From NCBI GenBank assembly GCA_033064195.1, contig JARBJD010000051.1, positions 271,682 through 335,681 on the forward strand: a stretch of DNA of 64,000 nucleotides, in the 5' to 3' direction. This DNA is from Blattamonas nauphoetae (lineage: Eukaryota > Preaxostyla > Oxymonadida). Below, in pieces: positions 59,968 to 64,000 of this stretch (the stretch's first letter is position 1; each line of letters starts with the position of its first letter). The notes beneath the pieces are model-generated. The model did not search any database and was not told the DNA's origin. It worked only from the letters and a program-made list of their open reading frames with translations. The translations under genes were made by a program, and so were the position numbers.

Positions 59968-60663
59968 CAGTCTGAATAGTTCAAAGTCGAACATAAATAA
60001 TTCAAAGTCGAAGTAAATAATTCAAAGTCGAAGTGAAATAGTTCAAAGTCGAAAAACAGTTTTTTTGCCTTTAGTCTCCGAAAACAGCACACAATTCCCT
60101 CTATTTCTCCTGTGACCTTTTTGAACCGATGTGCTTTGTCGGGTGAACACGTATATCAAGATTGAAAACAATGCATTCATGCTTTCTGAAGTGATTTTGA
60201 GCATTTTTGATGAAAAAAGGCTCTTCGTTGGTCTGAGAAAAAATAGTCTGTGATACACAAAAGATCGGAGGATTGAACTGACGTTTGAGAGGCATGAAGG
60301 AGTCATCGGTGTGACCATTTATGGAAACTTTTGGCCTTGTTCAACTGGTGCAGGATCTGATTTGTGGGTTTTTCTGGGCTTAGACGAAGCATTACTGTGA
60401 AATGAGCTCTAAAATGTGAACAACGGCCGAGAAAGTGATGAATGGTGTCGGATGATACTTGACTAGCCAGAACCATGATCATTGATTCCGTTTTGGTGAG
60501 AATGAAAGAGTGGTGTGTGAGATTCACTCGAACAAATTGGTCCAACAATTTGGTCCTTCGACTTTGAATTATTTCACTTCGACTTTGAATTATTTCATTT
60601 CGACTTTGAATTATTTCATTTCGACTTTGAATTATTAACTTCGACTTTGAATTATTCAGACTG
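59968..60663. mobile_element. T-family element T3 (696 bp)
   Basis: Ends CAGTCTGAATAGTTCAAAG and inverse, TA at 59966-59967 and 60664-60665. The arrays are short: about four units at the left and about six at the right. The interior is the same as that of T2 but in opposite orientation relative to the window. It lies 130 bp beyond the start of DDE copy 3. Confidence 0.92.
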
Positions 60664-61158
60664 TATCAAATTTAAGTTTCAACACATTTCATCACTCATC
60701 TTTCTTGTTCCATTTCACCACTTATCCGTTCATAAGACTCTCTCATTTACCTCATTTCACAACCCATTTTTCTGTCGTTCATACCTCACGAGCACATCGC
60801 AATACTTCAGATTTCATTGTTTTTTTCACCTACTTAGACCAAAAGAGATTGAAACAAGGTGCAATGAGGTGAGCAAGTATGATAGTGAATGGTGAAATGG
60901 ATGAAGTGAGAATTGAGGTACACTAATGTGTTTTATGAACTTGTTCATCGAAATTTTGCATAAACCATGGATGTACTTGGCATATCCATCAATTATGGGG
61001 TGAGGCTGTAGTTCTATTTTCCCTGACCCTGTTCCATTTCAACCCATGAAAGAGAACTCACATAGACGGAGTAAGTATCGTAACGCTGTTCATCGCTCGT
61101 TCGCATACTTCGTTTACCTGCTGATTTCTTTAGAATTTCTCGTAATTAATAGATGTGT

Positions 61159-61550
61159 CATTAACCCGGTTCTGTCACCAACCCGGAACATGGGGTTGAA
61201 ATAAACCATTTTCGTCAAACTAAGAAAAAAATAAAATTTGAGAATTTTCTATCTTGGCGAATCAGAGAAAACCTCGAAAAACCTCGTTTAAGGCCCTTTT
61301 GGTAGTGTGTCCAAATCATATCTCCACAACCTGTGGACCAATTTTGATGAAATTTTCCACAGAAACGTTTTTTTCGAGAAAAGAATTTTTTGAAAAAAAA
61401 AGAAAAAAAAAATTGTGTGTATTTGGGAAGATGTGAAAAAACGCTGTTTTTCTCGACAAAAAAGTTTTTGGGAAAAAAAATTTTATTTTTTTTGTGAGTC
61501 TTTTTTCGATATATTCACGATAAAAATGCTTTTTATTTGGTGTAAAATAG
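61159..61550 (+). mobile_element. family M-like half element M4
   Basis: Opens CCCGGTTCTGTCACCAACCC, then TCGTCAAACTAAGAAAAA, GAGAAAACCTCGAAAAACCT and TCTCCACAACCTGTGGACCA, the same order as M3 and closely similar to it for about 200 bp. A long A/T-run interior follows. No matching right end was found. Confidence 0.6.
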
Positions 61551-62100
61551 GGATGAGCAACGGACGGACAAAACCACGTTCTCCTCGGACATCGGACAGA
61601 GACCCTGTCCAAGTCGGAAAGAAGTGTTTCTTGTGGCTTAAATAGACGTGATTGACACTCAATTTTTCCTCCAATTCATCCAAGATGTTAATTTTGTTCA
61701 GATTTTGTCTTTCAAAAAAATCAAAAACGAGTATTAGAGAATTCGGACAAAAATCCCATAAATTGCCGAATTGTCCTGGCCTGTCCGATCTTGGACATGA
61801 GCTCATTTGGTGAAAAAAAGAGTCGTCTGAATTTCTTCACGAGGCATTTATGATCATTTGGAAACGGACAATCGTGTCCAGTCCTGGACAGGTCCGGATC
61901 GTCCTCCCCATCGGATGGTGACTTCGACTCACATTTTCTCTCAGAGACCATTACATCGCAATTCGAATTCCCTTGTCCATTCCACACTTCTTTATCCAAT
62001 TGTCACTCATTGCTGTCTCCATTGAATTTCAAACTTGTGGAGATCTCCACAATTCACACTTTGCCCATCTCCTCACTCTCGATGATGTCACACTGAATTG
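61551..62100. other. spacer rich in GGACAGG/CCTGTCC
   Basis: GACCTGTCC-type words recur on both strands (GGACAGACCCTGTCCAAG, CCTGTCCGATCTTGGACA, CGTGTCCAGTCCTGGACAGG). They may be a degenerate inverted-repeat element. No gene is seen. Confidence 0.35.
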
Positions 62101-63410
62101 ACACATGGAAAATGAACAATATCAGTATTCATTTTTATTATCGTTTCACTCTTCTCTACCTCTTTCTCTTCATTTGTCTGTAATAGATGATAAGATCTTT
62201 CTCCAATCAGAAATGGATATAAATAGAAGAAATCTGGATCACAAACAACATCAGTATGCATCTTTTTCTTTCTCCACTCATCTTCATCGATTAGTCTCAT
62301 TACACGCCTCCTCTTTCTTCCAAACAAAACGCAGAAGATCAAGGACATCACATTCCCGACACTGTCCACAATTCTGCTTTTCTCATTGTCAGTTCATTAT
62401 CTGAAGGAAAGGTTCACATCTTCAGACTCGACACAATGTCTAATTCACTCACAATCGAGAACCGCCTTGAGATCAAACTGAAGGAGTCTCTGAACATCAC
62501 AGCATATTTTTGAAAAGCGGAGACACGGAACGGATCCTCTTATCATGCACGCGGGACATGTCGTGTTCAGCAGGTCTTATTCATGCGTCAAATTACAGAA
62601 CGAGAGTAATCGGTTCATTCAAAACCAGCTTCCAAGGATTTGGCGGATGATGAACTTCTTCTTGATCAATCTCCGAAACGAACCGTGAAGTGCGACTATG
62701 TCAACACTCCATTATTCTGTTCGGATTCGCAATCGATGAGGAGCCGACCCCAGAAAAATGCAACAATCAGGACGGATTTCCACGCGTACTCGACTTAAAC
62801 AACCATCAATTTCATGCGCAACAGTACCTAGTCTCATCTACCACGCTGAATCTTTGAGGAAAACGAACAAGAATCTGTCACATATAGTCGGTGGACGAAA
62901 CTCATCATCATGAGTCTCTGACGGGAAGAACAAAGCCAACCACCATGACGAAAGGACAAACTTCATATTTATCTTCACACACTTCTCGATTTTGGTATCA
63001 TTGATGATAATTGATTGCGGATGGATGGGAACATCGGCTGGAAAACTCTCTAACTCCAACGTGACTGTCTCGTCGAGTACGATCATCTCAAATCCTGAAT
63101 GTTCCCCATTTATGATTGTCTGTTCTGAGGGGAACGATGACAGTTCGATTTCGATCATTGACGTTGTTCACAGATCGAGTGAACTTCGGACGCTCCTTCC
63201 TCTGACAGCCATTTCGTCACTCAACCATCTCGACTCCTCCCAACCGTCCTGCTCTGAGATGAACTCTGATGTCTCCGTCAGTTGCTCCGGTCTCTCGATC
63301 GACGATGCGTCCCTCGTTCTTGGATCTGGTCGTCTCCTCTCTATCCCGAAAACACCGACCGACCAACCGCACATTTGTCGTCTCCTTCAACAGGCGCGGG
63401 GTATTTGACA
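62101..63410 (+). pseudogene. fragment of a repetitive surface-protein-like gene
   Basis: The best frame, 62992-63408, reads MIIDCGWMGTSAGKLSNSNV, then FMIVCSEGNDDSSISIIDVVHRSSELRTLLPL and stops after LLQQARGI. Serine-rich strands with repeated SSSxIxN and SISIIDV phrases resemble the large beta-helical, membrane-anchored families of oxymonads. Earlier pieces (62438-62512, 62105-62404) are short and out of frame. It is probably a truncated or decayed member. The link to that family rests on style only. Confidence 0.35.
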
Positions 63411-63466
63411 TCCCTGCTGTCAATGCCTGAAGAATCAATGGAATCGTTCCCCACCCCTCACCTCGT

Positions 63467-64000
63467 GTGATCATCCCCTCCCCTCACCTCGTGTGATCAT
63501 CCCCTCCCTTCACCTCGTGTGATCATCCCCTCCCCTCACCTCGTGTGATCATCCCTCCCTCACCTCGTGTGATCATCCCTCCCTTCACCTCGTGTGATCA
63601 TCCCTCCCCCTCACCTCGTGTGATCATCCCCACCCCTCACCTCGTGTGATCATCCCTCCCTCACCTCGTGTGATCATCCCTCCCCTCACCTCGTGTGATC
63701 ATCCCTCCCTCACCTCGTGTGTGATCATCCCTCCCTTCACCTCGTGTGTGATCATCCCCTCCCTCACCTCGTGTGATCATCCCTCCCCTCACCTCGTGTG
63801 ATCATCCCCTCCCTCACCTCGTGTGATCATCCTCCCTCACCTCGTGTGATCATCCCCTCCCCTCACCTCGTGTGATCATCCCTCCCTCACCTCGTGTGAT
63901 CATCCCTCCCCCTCACCCTCCTCGTGTGATCATCCCCTCCCCTTCACCTCGTGTGTGATCATCCCTCCCCTCACCTCGTGTGATCATCCCTCACCCCTCA
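63467..64000. repeat. minisatellite, about 22-26-bp unit with CACCTCGTGTGATCATCCC
   Basis: About 22 head-to-tail units of CACCTCGTGTGATCATCCC plus a variable C/T-rich linker (CCTCC, CTCCC, TCCCTT and so on). Some units have GTGTGTGATC. Each unit contains the palindrome TGATCA. The array continues past the window edge, so its full length is unknown. Confidence 0.95.

Overview
The window reads as nuclear DNA of a flagellated, probably anaerobic protist. Genes are packed on both strands and carry many very short spliceosomal introns (about 29-180 bp, GT..AG). Stop codons are standard: TAA, TAG and TGA all end convincing genes. A fused proton-translocating transhydrogenase, several cilium genes (AK7, an RPGRIP1-like C2 protein, a TPGS1-like subunit), replication and RNA-processing genes and a fragment resembling the repetitive surface-protein families of oxymonads fit an oxymonad or other metamonad. 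That placement is inference from content, not proven.

Layout. About 1-35.8 kb is a host gene block: AK7, MED31, a RAMP4-like protein (divergent from MED31 across only 40 bp), CSN2, MUS81, an RPGRIP1-like protein, an acidic protein, a YjbQ-family protein, an unassigned conserved-looking protein, RPA1, TPGS1-like, an unassigned protein, a DHX37-N-terminus-like protein, an alpha/beta hydrolase, KRR1, VID27, NAA50, the transhydrogenase, RPL23 (uL14), an unassigned protein, and the C-terminal end of a DEAH-box helicase whose core is missing. Exon structures were built by hand; for most genes the junctions close the reading frame exactly.

About 35.8-61.6 kb is a graveyard of nested mobile elements. 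A DIRS-like retroelement fossil (37.1-40.4 kb) carries two MITE insertions. Directly beside it lies a Polinton-like element fossil (40.4-49.6 kb) interrupted by a whole-looking DDE-type DNA transposon, a 1,349-bp fold-back MITE and a 1,275-bp MITE. Further right are hAT remnants, two more diverged copies of the same DDE-type transposase (one internally deleted, one split by a MITE), and several MITEs.

The most system-like observation is a set of three TA-target elements (T1, T2, T3) that share the terminal motif CAGTCTGAATAGTTCAA and carry arrays of about 20-bp repeats, each built on a near-palindromic 12-mer, facing inward from both ends. T2 and T3 share an interior with two reading frames that stay open in both copies. 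Second is the three-copy transposase family that I cannot assign to a known superfamily. The window ends in a short surface-protein-like fragment and a minisatellite of about 22 units (63.47-64.0 kb), which runs off the edge.
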